A DNA stretch of 64,000 nucleotides from Kribbella amoyensis (GTDB lineage: Bacteria > Actinomycetota > Actinomycetes > Propionibacteriales > Kribbellaceae). The DNA lies in the NCBI RefSeq assembly GCF_007828865.1, contig NZ_VIVK01000001.1:930001-994000 (forward strand), in the 5' to 3' direction. A program made the position numbers and the translations under genes. The notes under the pieces were generated by a model that had not been told where the DNA came from, made no database searches, and worked only from the letters and a program-made list of their open reading frames with translations. Every line of letters begins with the position of its first letter. The first letter of the stretch is position 1. Below, piece by piece: positions 43,675 through 51,755 of the stretch.

Positions 43675-44436
43675 ATGAAAACGACTGGCAGAACGATCTT
43701 CCTCACCGGCGGCACCTCGGGCATCGGCCTCGAACTGGCCCGCCGGCTCCGCGACCTCGGCAACACCGTGATCGTCAGCGGCCGCCGCCAGGACCTGCTG
43801 GCCAGGATCGCCGCCGAGGACGGGATCGACGGCCTCGTCCTGGACGTCGCCGACCCGGCCTCGATCGCGGCCGCCTTCGAGACCGTCACCACCCGGTACC
43901 CGGACCTCGACGTCCTGGTCACGATGGCCGGGATCATGCGTGCCGAGGACCTACGCGACCTCGGTCACCTGGCCACGGCCGAGGCGATCGTCGAGACCAA
44001 CCTGCTCGGCACGATCCGTACCGTGACCGCGTTCACGCCGTACCTGCTGGCGAAATCGGACGCGGTGATCATGACCGTGACGTCCGGGCTGGCGTTCGTC
44101 CCGCTGGTGGACACCCCGACGTACAACGCGACCAAGGCGGCCGTCCACAGCTACACGCAGAGCCTGCGGATCCAGCTCGCCGGTACGCCGGTCCAGGTGA
44201 TCGAGCTGGTCCCGCCGGCGGTCCGGACCGAGCTGATGGGCGGGGCCACGAACCCGGAGTACATGCCGCTGGACGAGTTCGTCGACGAGTCGGTCCGCCG
44301 GCTCCAGCAGGAACCGGACGCCGACGAGATCCTGGTCGACCGGGTCCGCTTCCTCCGCGACGCCGAGCGCGAGAACCGGTACGACGCCACGGTCGCCGCC
44401 CTCAACCCCGGGCACCCGGTCGCGGCTGGGGTCTAG
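43675..44436 (+). CDS. Short-chain dehydrogenase/reductase
   Basis: A 253-residue classical SDR. The cofactor loop is IFLTGGTSGIGLELARRL (TGxxxGIG), then VTMAGIM (NNAG position), and the catalytic TYNATKAAVHSYTQSLR (YxxxK) with a preceding Ser in MTVTSGLAF. VPPAVRTEL resembles the PG motif region. It resembles DltE/YdfG-like oxidoreductases. Substrate unknown. CAGGCT (43663-43668) is 6 nt before the ATG. It is divergent from the XRE regulator, and its stop overlaps the next convergent gene by 4 bp. Confidence 0.9.
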   Translation: MKTTGRTIFLTGGTSGIGLELARRLRDLGNTVIVSGRRQDLLARIAAEDGIDGLVLDVADPASIAAAFETVTTRYPDLDVLVTMAGIMRAEDLRDLGHLATAEAIVETNLLGTIRTVTAFTPYLLAKSDAVIMTVTSGLAFVPLVDTPTYNATKAAVHSYTQSLRIQLAGTPVQVIELVPPAVRTELMGGATNPEYMPLDEFVDESVRRLQQEPDADEILVDRVRFLRDAERENRYDATVAALNPGHPVAAGV

Positions 44437-44732
44437 TCGGCGAGGGCCTGCTCGATCCGCTCCACCTTGGCGGTCAGCTGACCGGTGTACCCGGGCCGGA
44501 TGTCGGCCTTCAGGACCAGGCCGACCCGCGGCGAGACCGCGGCGACGGCGTCCACCGCCTGCTTCACGACGGCCATCACCTCGTCCCACTCGCCTTCGAG
44601 GTTGGTGAACATCGCGTTGGTCTCGTTCGGCAGGCCGGAGGCGCGGACCACCCGGATCGCCTCCGCCACCGCCTCGGCGACGCCGCCGGTCTCGTCACCG
44701 GCGGCCGGACTGATACTGAAGGCAACGATCAT
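44433..44732 (-). CDS. MTH1187 family thiamine-binding protein
   Basis: A 99-residue protein of the DUF77/MTH1187 family with its ferredoxin-like fold: MIVAFSISPAAGDETGGVAEAVAEAI, NETNAMFTNLEGEWDEVMAVVKQA, and VLKADIRPGYTGQLTAKV. Relatives bind thiamine or its hydroxymethyl-pyrimidine part. GGAGG before the ATG supports the start. It is single, not with thiamine genes. Its 3' end overlaps the SDR stop by 4 bp. Confidence 0.88.
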   Translation of the reverse strand: MIVAFSISPAAGDETGGVAEAVAEAIRVVRASGLPNETNAMFTNLEGEWDEVMAVVKQAVDAVAAVSPRVGLVLKADIRPGYTGQLTAKVERIEQALAD

Positions 44733-44774
44733 GGCCTCCAGCTTGCCAGTCCGGCCGCCGGGTCGGAGCCGGGG

Positions 44775-46397
44775 TCAGACGGTGTCCTGCACCTTGGTCT
44801 CGCCGGCCGGCTCCTCGGCCGCCATCCGCTCCGAGGCGGAGGTGGTGAGCAGCGCCTTCTCCTTGACGAACAGGATCGCGACCAGCGCCAGCACGGCGAT
44901 CGGGGCCGAGATCAGGAACAGGTCCGCGGTCGCGTTGCCGTACGCCTCCTGGACCGCGATCCGGGCCGGCTCCGGCAGCTTGCTGATGTCGGGCACGGCG
45001 CCCTCGCCGCCACCGGAAGCGCCGCCCATTCCGAGCGAGCTCGCCACCCGGCTCGCCAGGACCGCACCGAGGGCACTGACGCCGATGGTGCCGCCCATGC
45101 TGCGGAAGAAGCTGACGACGGAGGTGGCTGCACCCAGTTCGCGGGCCGGGACGTCGTTCTGCGCGGCGAGCACCAGGTTCTGCATCACCAGGCCGACGCC
45201 GACACCGAGGATCGCCATGTAGACCGAGATCTCCAGCCCACCGGTGTGCGCGTCGATGGTGCCGAGCAGCCCCAGGCCGACCGGCAGCAGCACACCACCG
45301 GAGACCAGGTAGATCTTCCACTTGCCGTACTTGGTGATCAGCGCACCGGCCACCGTGGACGAGATCAGCATGCCGAAGACCATCGGCAGGCTCATCAGGC
45401 CGGCCGAGGTCGGCGAGTGCCCCTGCGCGATCTGGAAGTACTGCGACAGGAACACCGAGCCGCCGAACAGCGCCACGCCGACCAGCATGCTGGCCACCAC
45501 GGACAGCGTCACCGTGCGGTTGCGGAACAGGTCGAGCGGGATGATCGGCTCCGGGTGCCGCGACTCGACGAAGACTGCCACCCCGAGCAGGACGAGGGCA
45601 CCGCCGGCCATCAGGAAGCTCCAGCCGGAGACCCAGTCGAACTTGTTCCCGGCGAACGTCGACCAGACCAGGATCGTGCTCACGCCGGCCGTGATCAGCA
45701 GTGCGCCGAGCCAGTCGATCCGGACCTCGCGGCGGATCGTCGGCAGCTTCAGCGTCCGCTGCAGCAGGAAGATCGCCAGCAGGCTGAACGGCACGCCGAC
45801 CAGGAAGCAGGCCCGCCAGCCGAGCGGGGAGTCGACCAGGAAGCCGCCGAGCAGCGGGCCGCCGACGGTCGCGCCGGCGAAGATCGCGCCGAAGATGCCG
45901 GAGTACCGGCCGAGCTCCCGCGGCGGGATGATCGCGGCCATCACGATCTGCACCAGCGCGGTCAGACCGCCGGCGCCGATGCCCTGAACGACCCGGCTGG
46001 TCAGCAGCAGTTCGATGTTCGGGGTGAAGCCGGCCACCAGCGAGCCGGCCACGAAGAACGCCAGCGACAGCTGGACCAGCAGCTTGTTGTTGTAGAGGTC
46101 CGCGAGCTTGCCCCACAGCGGCACGGTCGCCGTCATCGCGAGCAGCTCGATGGTGACCACCCAGGTGTAGGCGGACTGGCTGGCGCCGAGGTCGGCGATG
46201 ATCCGCGGCAGCGCGGTCGACACCACGGTGCCGGCCAGCACCGCGACGAGCATGCCGATCATCAGGCCGGAGATCGCCTGCACGGTCTGCCGCGGGGTCA
46301 GCGCGGCGACGGCGGTCGCGGCGGCCTCCGGCGGGGTGGTGGGGTCGTTGACCTCGCCCGCCGCGTCCGGCGGTGTGGGCGATGAGGTCGTAGTCAT
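44775..46397 (-). CDS. DHA2-family MFS drug exporter (EmrB/QacA type)
   Basis: A 540-residue, 14-helix exporter. The DHA2 signs are the motif LWGKLADLYNNKLLVQ (motif A), SRVVQGIGAGGLTALVQIVMAAIIPPRELGRYSGIFGAIFAGATVGGPLLGG (motifs B and C, in separate parts) and a long helix 13-14 loop (residues about 460-500). A polar 40-residue N terminus precedes helix 1. It pumps cationic or lipophilic drugs with proton motive force. The upstream TetR gene overlaps it by 4 bp, so regulator and pump are one operon. Confidence 0.92.
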   Translation of the reverse strand: MTTTSSPTPPDAAGEVNDPTTPPEAAATAVAALTPRQTVQAISGLMIGMLVAVLAGTVVSTALPRIIADLGASQSAYTWVVTIELLAMTATVPLWGKLADLYNNKLLVQLSLAFFVAGSLVAGFTPNIELLLTSRVVQGIGAGGLTALVQIVMAAIIPPRELGRYSGIFGAIFAGATVGGPLLGGFLVDSPLGWRACFLVGVPFSLLAIFLLQRTLKLPTIRREVRIDWLGALLITAGVSTILVWSTFAGNKFDWVSGWSFLMAGGALVLLGVAVFVESRHPEPIIPLDLFRNRTVTLSVVASMLVGVALFGGSVFLSQYFQIAQGHSPTSAGLMSLPMVFGMLISSTVAGALITKYGKWKIYLVSGGVLLPVGLGLLGTIDAHTGGLEISVYMAILGVGVGLVMQNLVLAAQNDVPARELGAATSVVSFFRSMGGTIGVSALGAVLASRVASSLGMGGASGGGEGAVPDISKLPEPARIAVQEAYGNATADLFLISAPIAVLALVAILFVKEKALLTTSASERMAAEEPAGETKVQDTV

Positions 46398-47044
46398 GAC
46401 TGACCTTCCTGGTGCGTACTGGGCATGGTGGTGGTGCGGTAGGCCGGGTCGAGGCCGCCGGCGACGAGCGCGAACGCCTCGTCGACGAGCGCGCCGAGCG
46501 ACCGGCCCGGGCTCTTCTTCTGGTGCTCGATCGCGACCCGGACCGCGGTCGAGGTCGCGCCGACGATCAGCGTCGGCCGGAGCGAGTCGGACTCGCCCAT
46601 CCGCTCGGCCAGCGCGGCCGCGAGCACCCGCTCGTCCTCGGCGCCGAGCAGGACGAACTGGGACAGCAGAGTCGGTGAACGCATGACCAGCGCGAACCGC
46701 TGCGTGGTGTCGCCGGCCGGGTCCTCCAGGTCGGCGAGCACCTCGTGGACGAGCGTCCGCATCGTCGTCACCGGCGACTGGTCGGCCGGGGCCTCGCGGA
46801 GCCGCTCGAGCGCGCGCTCGAGGTCCTCGGGGTCGCGGCCGAGCATCGCGTGTTCCTTGTGCGGGAAGTAGTTGAAGAAGGTGCGCACCGAGACGTCGGC
46901 CGCCTCGGCGATCTCCTCCACGGTGACCGCGTCGGCGCCCTTCTCCACGGCCAGCCGCAGCGCGGCCGACGCGAGGGCCTCCCGCGTCTCCCGCTTCTTC
47001 CGCTCACGCCGGCCCTCGGAAGCGGCCTCGTCGACCTTGATCAC
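46394..47044 (-). CDS. TetR-family regulator of the DHA2 exporter
   Basis: A 216-residue TetR protein. The N-terminal HTH reads REALASAALRLAVEKGADAVTVEEIAEAADVSVRTFFNYFPHKE; the C-terminal region after about residue 80 is helical. The start is GTG 47044; TACCGT (47051-47056, minus) lies 6 nt ahead and TTGCAC is 18 bp above it, so the mRNA is leaderless. An inverted repeat at 47066-47080 covers the -35, suiting autoregulation. It overlaps the exporter by 4 bp. Confidence 0.9.
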   Translation of the reverse strand: MIKVDEAASEGRRERKKRETREALASAALRLAVEKGADAVTVEEIAEAADVSVRTFFNYFPHKEHAMLGRDPEDLERALERLREAPADQSPVTTMRTLVHEVLADLEDPAGDTTQRFALVMRSPTLLSQFVLLGAEDERVLAAALAERMGESDSLRPTLIVGATSTAVRVAIEHQKKSPGRSLGALVDEAFALVAGGLDPAYRTTTMPSTHQEGQS

Positions 47045-47065
47045 CCGACTACGGTAAGGACGAAC

Positions 47066-47080
47066 TTGCAGTCAGTGCAA
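47066..47080. promoter_or_regulatory. Candidate TetR operator over the exporter promoter
   Basis: Inverted repeat TTGCA-N5-TGCAA covering the -35 of the TetR gene and the stop codon of the methyltransferase gene (47072-47074). Position and symmetry fit self-repression by the adjacent TetR protein. Confidence 0.6.
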
Positions 47081-47563
47081 ATTGTTATTCCGCGCAACTT
47101 TGCACCGCCTGAACCGCGGCCACCACGCCGGGACCGCCGCCCGGTACGCGTCGTACCGGGGGCCGTACCGCCGGCGGAGTTCGGGCTCCTCGTAGAACCG
47201 GACGAAGGCGGCCATCACCGACCAGGCGACCACCGCGTACAGCAGGAGCCACGGGTCGAGAAAGAGCAGGGCCTGCCCGAGAACGGCCGCCACCACGCCG
47301 ACGTACATCGGGTTGCGGACGCACCGGTACTCCCCGCCGACGACGAGCTCCTCGGTCGGCGCGATCGGCGCCGGCGTCCCACGGCCCTCCCGGACGAAAC
47401 GGGCGAACGCGCGCAGGACGACGAGCACTCCGGCGGCGACCAGGACGACCGCGGGCCAGAACCGCGGGGCCGGCCAGCCGCTGATCCACCACGGCACCAC
47501 CCCGGCGACGACTCCGGGCGCGGCGAAGAAGAACGCCGTACTGCCGAGCGCCGCCCTAAGCAT
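47072..47563 (-). CDS. ICMT-like membrane methyltransferase
   Basis: A 163-residue membrane protein with about four helices. The C-terminal half matches the isoprenylcysteine carboxyl methyltransferase/PEMT-like fold: GEYRCVRNPMYVGVV, then FYEEPELRRRYGPRYDAYRAAVPAWWPR with the conserved Glu, Arg and Tyr of the SAM site. Bacterial relatives methylate unknown, often lipid or isoprenoid, substrates. It starts inside the MarR gene end (8 bp overlap), and its stop lies within the next promoter's operator. Confidence 0.82.
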   Translation of the reverse strand: MLRAALGSTAFFFAAPGVVAGVVPWWISGWPAPRFWPAVVLVAAGVLVVLRAFARFVREGRGTPAPIAPTEELVVGGEYRCVRNPMYVGVVAAVLGQALLFLDPWLLLYAVVAWSVMAAFVRFYEEPELRRRYGPRYDAYRAAVPAWWPRFRRCKVARNNNLH

Positions 47564-48038
47564 CGTCGAGTCGTTTCAGGACGCGATCGGCCAACGTACA
47601 AAAGGTTTTCAGCTCGTCCTCGGTCAGCTCGGCGAACCAGTCGTCGACCGCGGCGAAGTCGCCCTCGTCACGCCGGCGCCAGTACGCCGCGTTCGTCTTG
47701 GTTGTCGAGAGCAACTTCCTGCGCCGGTCGGCCGGATCGGGTTCGACCCGGAGTAGGTCCTTGCGGACCAGGGCCGCGACGATCTGCGCGACGTTCTGGT
47801 GCGTACTGCCGAGCGCGGCCGCCGCCTCCATCACCGACGGGTTGCCGAGCGCCTCGACCACGGTGATCAACGCCGCCTGTTGTGTGGTCAGCCCGTCCTC
47901 GCGGAGCCGGTTGTCCATCGCGGACCGGAGTCGCTGCGCGAGCGTCAGCACGGTCCGGAACGCCCGCACCGACGAGGGCAGTCCGGAGTCCGGTCCGAGC
48001 CCGAGCAGGTCCTGGGTCTTGTGCTCACGCGACGACAT
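47556..48038 (-). CDS. MarR-family regulator
   Basis: A 160-residue MarR protein. The winged helix runs LREDGLTTQQAALITVVEALGNPSVMEAAAALGSTHQNVAQIVAALVRKDLLRVEPDPADRRRKL in parts, with the DxRxxxL wing. TAATAT (48046-48051, minus) is 7 nt before ATG 48038, so it is leaderless. It is divergent from a glycosyltransferase over 37 bp with an AATATATT palindrome between, and coupled to the ICMT-like gene (8 bp overlap). It probably regulates both. Confidence 0.87.
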   Translation of the reverse strand: MSSREHKTQDLLGLGPDSGLPSSVRAFRTVLTLAQRLRSAMDNRLREDGLTTQQAALITVVEALGNPSVMEAAAALGSTHQNVAQIVAALVRKDLLRVEPDPADRRRKLLSTTKTNAAYWRRRDEGDFAAVDDWFAELTEDELKTFCTLADRVLKRLDDA

Positions 48039-48075
48039 GCGCAATATATTACCTATCTGCACCGAGGAGGCAATG

Positions 48076-49338
48076 ATGATCTGCCTGCTGCCGCACTGCG
48101 CGTATCTGTCCGAGACATCGCGGATGCTGGAGATCCACCGCGCCCTCACCGCACTCGGCCTACCGGTCCGGGTCGCCACCCACGGCGGTCCGCACGAACG
48201 CCGGCTCGCCGAGGCGGGCGTCCCGTACGACGTGCTCGGGCCCGGCCTCTCCCCGGCCCGGTCGGCCGCGTTCGTGGCGTCGGCGATCGGGCTCGGCGAT
48301 CCGCGTCAGAGCATGTACGACGACGCCGAGATCCGCGCCTACGTCCAGCGCGAGGCGGAGTACTTCCGGGCACACGGCATCACCGTCGCGGTCACCGGAT
48401 TCACCCTCACCACCTTGCTCTCGACCCGGCTGACCGGCGTCCAGGTGGTCACCGAGCACGCGGGCGGCTTCGTCCCACCGGTGTTCGAGCGCCACCTGAT
48501 CCCGACCCCGAGCCGCCCGCTGGATCCCCGGCTGCGGCACGCTCCGAAGTGGCTCAGCCGGTACCTCGCGAACCACAACCCGAACCGCATCCCGGCGTAC
48601 TGCGCGGGCTTCAACCGGGTGGCCGAATCCCTCGGCGTGGAACGGATTCCGAGCCTGGCCGCGTTGCTGCTCGGCGATCTCAGCCTGGTCCCGGAACTGC
48701 CCGAGGTCCTCGGCGTCCCGAGCGCCGACCTGGAAGCGTGGACCCCGGCCGGGAAGAAGGGGTACCGCGCGAGCACCCGCCTCACCTCGATCGGCCCCCT
48801 CTTCGCCCACCTGGACGTCCCGCTGCCCGGCCACGTCCAGCGCTTCCTGGACCGACCGGGCCCGGTCGTCTACGTCGCGATGACCTCGACCTCGGCCGAC
48901 CTGGTCCGCAGTACGGTCCGGTCCCTCGCCACCGTCGACGCCCGCCTCCTGGTCGCGGGCACCATCCACGACCTCACCGACCTGGCCACCGACCAGGTCA
49001 TGGTCGAAGGCGTCCTGCCCAGCCACCTGGTCATGCCCCAGGTCGACCTGGCCGTCACCACCGCCGGCCAGGGCAGCACCCAGACCGCCCTCGCCTCCGG
49101 CACACCCCTCCTCGGCCTCCCCCTCCACCTCGAACAAGACCTCAACATCGCCGTCGTCGAACGCATCGGCGCGGCCCGCCACACCGCCCCCGACCAACTC
49201 CACAACCTCGCCCCACTAGCCACCCACATGCTCACCACCCCCACCTACCGAGCCCAAGCCGACCACTACAAAACCCTCTACGCCACCACAGACGCCCCGA
49301 CCGAAGCCGCCAAAAAACTCGCCGCCCTCACCGAGTAG
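48076..49338 (+). CDS. Glycosyltransferase family 1 (UGT-like), atypical donor motif
   Basis: A 420-residue GT-B fold protein. The N-terminal domain begins ICLLPHCAYLSETSRMLEIHRAL and RVATHGGPHERRLAEAG; the C-terminal donor site includes VYVAMTSTSADLV and VEGVLPSHLVMPQVDLAVTTAGQGSTQTALASGTPLLGLP. In standard macroside/UGT enzymes that region reads HGGxGT; here it is TAGQGST, with the donor-phosphate His replaced by Thr, and the closing DQ is EQ. It could still transfer sugars or may only bind. Codons near the 3' end become unusually C-rich. Start ATG 48076 suits AGGAGG; ATG 48073 is too near. Confidence 0.78.
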   Translation: MICLLPHCAYLSETSRMLEIHRALTALGLPVRVATHGGPHERRLAEAGVPYDVLGPGLSPARSAAFVASAIGLGDPRQSMYDDAEIRAYVQREAEYFRAHGITVAVTGFTLTTLLSTRLTGVQVVTEHAGGFVPPVFERHLIPTPSRPLDPRLRHAPKWLSRYLANHNPNRIPAYCAGFNRVAESLGVERIPSLAALLLGDLSLVPELPEVLGVPSADLEAWTPAGKKGYRASTRLTSIGPLFAHLDVPLPGHVQRFLDRPGPVVYVAMTSTSADLVRSTVRSLATVDARLLVAGTIHDLTDLATDQVMVEGVLPSHLVMPQVDLAVTTAGQGSTQTALASGTPLLGLPLHLEQDLNIAVVERIGAARHTAPDQLHNLAPLATHMLTTPTYRAQADHYKTLYATTDAPTEAAKKLAALTE

Positions 49339-49382
49339 GTGACCCGTTTCACCGGGTGTGGCGGGGTTTGCACCTGGAGATG

Positions 49383-49397
49383 CATAGCATTGCTATG
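49383..49397. promoter_or_regulatory. Operator for the MarR/MFS operon
   Basis: Perfect inverted repeat CATAGC-ATT-GCTATG, ending 2 bp before ATG 49400. TTGCAC (49368-49373) with TGCTAT (49391-49396) 17 bp on gives a promoter the repeat overlaps. The MarR protein encoded just after is the likely binder. Confidence 0.65.
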
Positions 49398-49399
49398 TA

Positions 49400-49858
49400 A
49401 TGTGGGTGGATGTGATCGCGACCGATCTTTCGAAGTTGGGCGTCGAGGTGGTGGTGTCCGCGGCGCGGGTGACCAGGTTGGCCAGCCGGGACGTGAGTGC
49501 TCTGCCGCATGCCGCCATGCGGCTGCTCGGGCGGTTGGACGAGTTGGGGCCGACGCGGATCAGTGAGCTGGCGAAGGCCGATCGGTGTTCGCAGCCGACC
49601 ATGTCGACGTTGGTGCAGCGGCAGGAGGAGAGCGGGTGGGTCCGGCGGGAGCCTGATCCGGCCGACTCGCGGGCCAGCCTGATCAGCCTGACCGACGCCG
49701 GGCGCGCCGAGCTCGACCGCGCCCGGTCCGAGGCCGGTACCGCCCTGGCCGCCCGGTTGCGTCAGCTGCCCGCGGAAGACATCGCCACGCTCGAGGCCGC
49801 GGTCACCGTCATGCGCACGATCCTCACCCTCGAACCAGTGGAGGCCGACCCCCGGTGA
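49400..49858 (+). CDS. MarR-family regulator of the MFS gene
   Basis: A 152-residue MarR protein with the winged helix LGPTRISELAKADRCSQPTMSTLVQRQEESGWVRREPDPADSRASL in parts and a helical dimer end. The start is not sure: ATG 49400, GTG 49406 and GTG 49412 are all in frame and no Shine-Dalgarno is visible. A perfect operator lies at 49383-49397. Its stop overlaps the MFS start by 4 bp, so it is an autoregulated regulator-pump operon. Confidence 0.85.
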   Translation: MWVDVIATDLSKLGVEVVVSAARVTRLASRDVSALPHAAMRLLGRLDELGPTRISELAKADRCSQPTMSTLVQRQEESGWVRREPDPADSRASLISLTDAGRAELDRARSEAGTALAARLRQLPAEDIATLEAAVTVMRTILTLEPVEADPR

Positions 49859-51072
49859 GCAGCAGCAACTCGTTCCTCAAACAACCCAAGTCCGTCTGGG
49901 CCGTCGCGTTCGCCTGTGTGATCGCGTTCATGGGCATCGGCCTGGTCGACCCGATCCTGAAGCCGATCGCGGAGCAGTTGCACGCCGGCCCGTCGCAGGT
50001 GTCGTTGCTGTTCACCAGCTACATGGCGGTGATCGGCGTCGCGATGCTGATCACCGGCGCCGTCTCCAGCCGGATCGGCGCGAAGCGCACGTTGCTGATC
50101 GGCCTGGCGATCATCGTCGTGTTCAGCGCGCTGGCCGGTTTGTCGAACTCGATCGGCGCGATCGTCGCGTTCCGGGCCGGCTGGGGTCTCGGCAACGCGC
50201 TGTTCATCGCGACCGCGCTGGCCACCATCGTGAACTCGGCCAGCGGCTCGGTCGCGCAGGCGATCATCCTGTACGAGGCGGCGCTCGGCGTCGGGATCGC
50301 GGCCGGCCCGCTGGTCGGTGGTGAGCTCGGCACGATCTCCTGGCGCGGACCGTTCTTCGGCGTCGCGGTGCTGATGACGATCGCGCTCGCCGCCACCGCG
50401 TTCCTGCTCCCCGCCGCCCCGCCCGCGGCCCGGCGGACCTCGATCCTCGAACCGTTGAAGGCCTTGCGGCACCGGTCGCTCGCCACGGTCGCGGTGACCG
50501 CGCTGCTGTACAACTTCGGCTTCTTCACCCTGCTCGCGTTCACCCCGTTCCCGCTGGCGATGTCGGCCCGGCAGATCGGGCTGATCTTCTTCGGCTGGGG
50601 CATCGGGCTGGCACTGGCCTCGGTGTTCGTCGCGCCGGTGCTGCAGCGCAGGTTCGGCACGTTGCCGGTCGTGATGACGGCGCTGCTGCTGTTCGGCGCG
50701 GACCTGGCCGTGATGGGGATCTACGCCCACCACAAGCCGGTCCTCGCAGTCGGCGTGATCGTGGCCGGGTTGTTCCTCGGCGTGAACAACACCCTGATCA
50801 CCGAGGCCGTGATGGGCGCGGCTCCGGTCGAGCGCGGGACCGCGTCCGCGGCGTACAGCTTCGTCCGGTTCTCCGGTGGTGCGGTCGCGCCGTGGCTCGC
50901 GGGCAAGCTCGGCGAGGAGGTCAACGTGCAGCTGCCGTTCTACGTCGGCGCGTTCGCGGTCCTGCTCGCGGTCGCGGCCCTGGCGACCGGGTGGAAGCCG
51001 CTGGCCCACCTGCGGGCCCCGTCGGCGCACTCGAAGGTGGAGGCCGAGGCCCTCACCGCGGCCGACGCCTGA
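49855..51072 (+). CDS. MFS exporter (12-helix)
   Basis: A 405-residue major facilitator protein with 12 helices. It has the motif-A-like SSRIGAKRTLLIGLA, GLGNALFIATALATIV, LYEAALGVGIAAGPLVGGELG (motif C), and an end helix pair near residue 370. This resembles DHA1-type drug or metabolite exporters. GTG 49855 overlaps the MarR stop, so the two are co-translated. The substrate is not known. Confidence 0.9.
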   Translation: MSSSNSFLKQPKSVWAVAFACVIAFMGIGLVDPILKPIAEQLHAGPSQVSLLFTSYMAVIGVAMLITGAVSSRIGAKRTLLIGLAIIVVFSALAGLSNSIGAIVAFRAGWGLGNALFIATALATIVNSASGSVAQAIILYEAALGVGIAAGPLVGGELGTISWRGPFFGVAVLMTIALAATAFLLPAAPPAARRTSILEPLKALRHRSLATVAVTALLYNFGFFTLLAFTPFPLAMSARQIGLIFFGWGIGLALASVFVAPVLQRRFGTLPVVMTALLLFGADLAVMGIYAHHKPVLAVGVIVAGLFLGVNNTLITEAVMGAAPVERGTASAAYSFVRFSGGAVAPWLAGKLGEEVNVQLPFYVGAFAVLLAVAALATGWKPLAHLRAPSAHSKVEAEALTAADA

Positions 51073-51143
51073 TCCCGGACCTTCGCGGCGGACGATCCAC
51101 CAGGGTCGCCCGCCGCGGTCGTACCTGAGGGTATGGTCCCGGC

Positions 51144-51692
51144 ATGGCGACGAGGACGACCTGGCTGGACGCGGGCCTGGAGGTACTGGCGAGCGACGGC
51201 GCCCCGGCGGTGACGATCGAGCGGCTGACCACCGAGCTGGGCCTGAGCAAGGGCTCGTACTACCACCACTTCAAGGGCGCTCCCGACTTCCGGACCGCCC
51301 TGCTGGCGCACTTCGAGGCACGGCACACCACCCGGCTCGTCGACACCGTCGAGCAGGACCCGGACGCCCCCGCGGCCACCAAGTTGGTCCGGCTGCTCGA
51401 CCTGGTCCTGGCCGACCACGACAGCGTCCGGCTGGAGATCGGGGTCCGGGCCTGGGCGCTGCAGGACGCGGAGGCCCAGGCGGTCCAGGAACGCGTCGAC
51501 CGCACCCGGACCGAGTACCTCCGGGAGCTGTGCCACGGTCTCGGCGTCGACCAGCCGGACCACCTGGCCCGGTTGCTCTACCTGATCCTGATCGGCGCCG
51601 AGCAGGTCCTGCCGCCACTGCGGGCCGACGAGCTGCGCGAGGTGTACGCGATGACGCTGCGCCAGGCGACCGGCAAACCTCTGCTCGACTGA
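51144..51692 (+). CDS. TetR-family regulator
   Basis: A 182-residue TetR protein: HTH TTWLDAGLEVLASDGAPAVTIERLTTELGLSKGSYYHHFKGAPDF in parts, then a helical ligand domain with WALQDAEAQAV and YLILIGAEQVLPPL. TATGGT (51132-51137) is 6 nt before the ATG, so it is leaderless. It is single: the MFS gene upstream is 71 bp away on the same strand and an ABC permease is convergent. Its target is unknown. Confidence 0.87.
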   Translation: MATRTTWLDAGLEVLASDGAPAVTIERLTTELGLSKGSYYHHFKGAPDFRTALLAHFEARHTTRLVDTVEQDPDAPAATKLVRLLDLVLADHDSVRLEIGVRAWALQDAEAQAVQERVDRTRTEYLRELCHGLGVDQPDHLARLLYLILIGAEQVLPPLRADELREVYAMTLRQATGKPLLD

Positions 51693-51693
51693 C

Positions 51694-51755
51694 CAGTCCC
51701 GGCCGCTCTCGTCAGCCCGCCGTCAGTCCCGGCCGCTCTCGTCAGTCCCGGCCGC
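51694..51755. repeat. Repeated 3' terminus of the ABC permease gene
   Basis: CAGTCCCGGCCGC occurs three times (starting 51694, 51724 and 51743). The first two continue identically as a 22-bp unit ending TCTCGTCAG. The third holds the stop and last codons of the permease (51742-51755), so its end has been copied twice into the convergent intergenic stretch. Confidence 0.8.

Noticed and set aside
48900..49338. Foreign origin of the glycosyltransferase 3' half because of C-rich codons
   Set aside because: Only a shift to C-ending and CCC/ACC codons; the reading frame and fold continue normally, so transfer is not supported.
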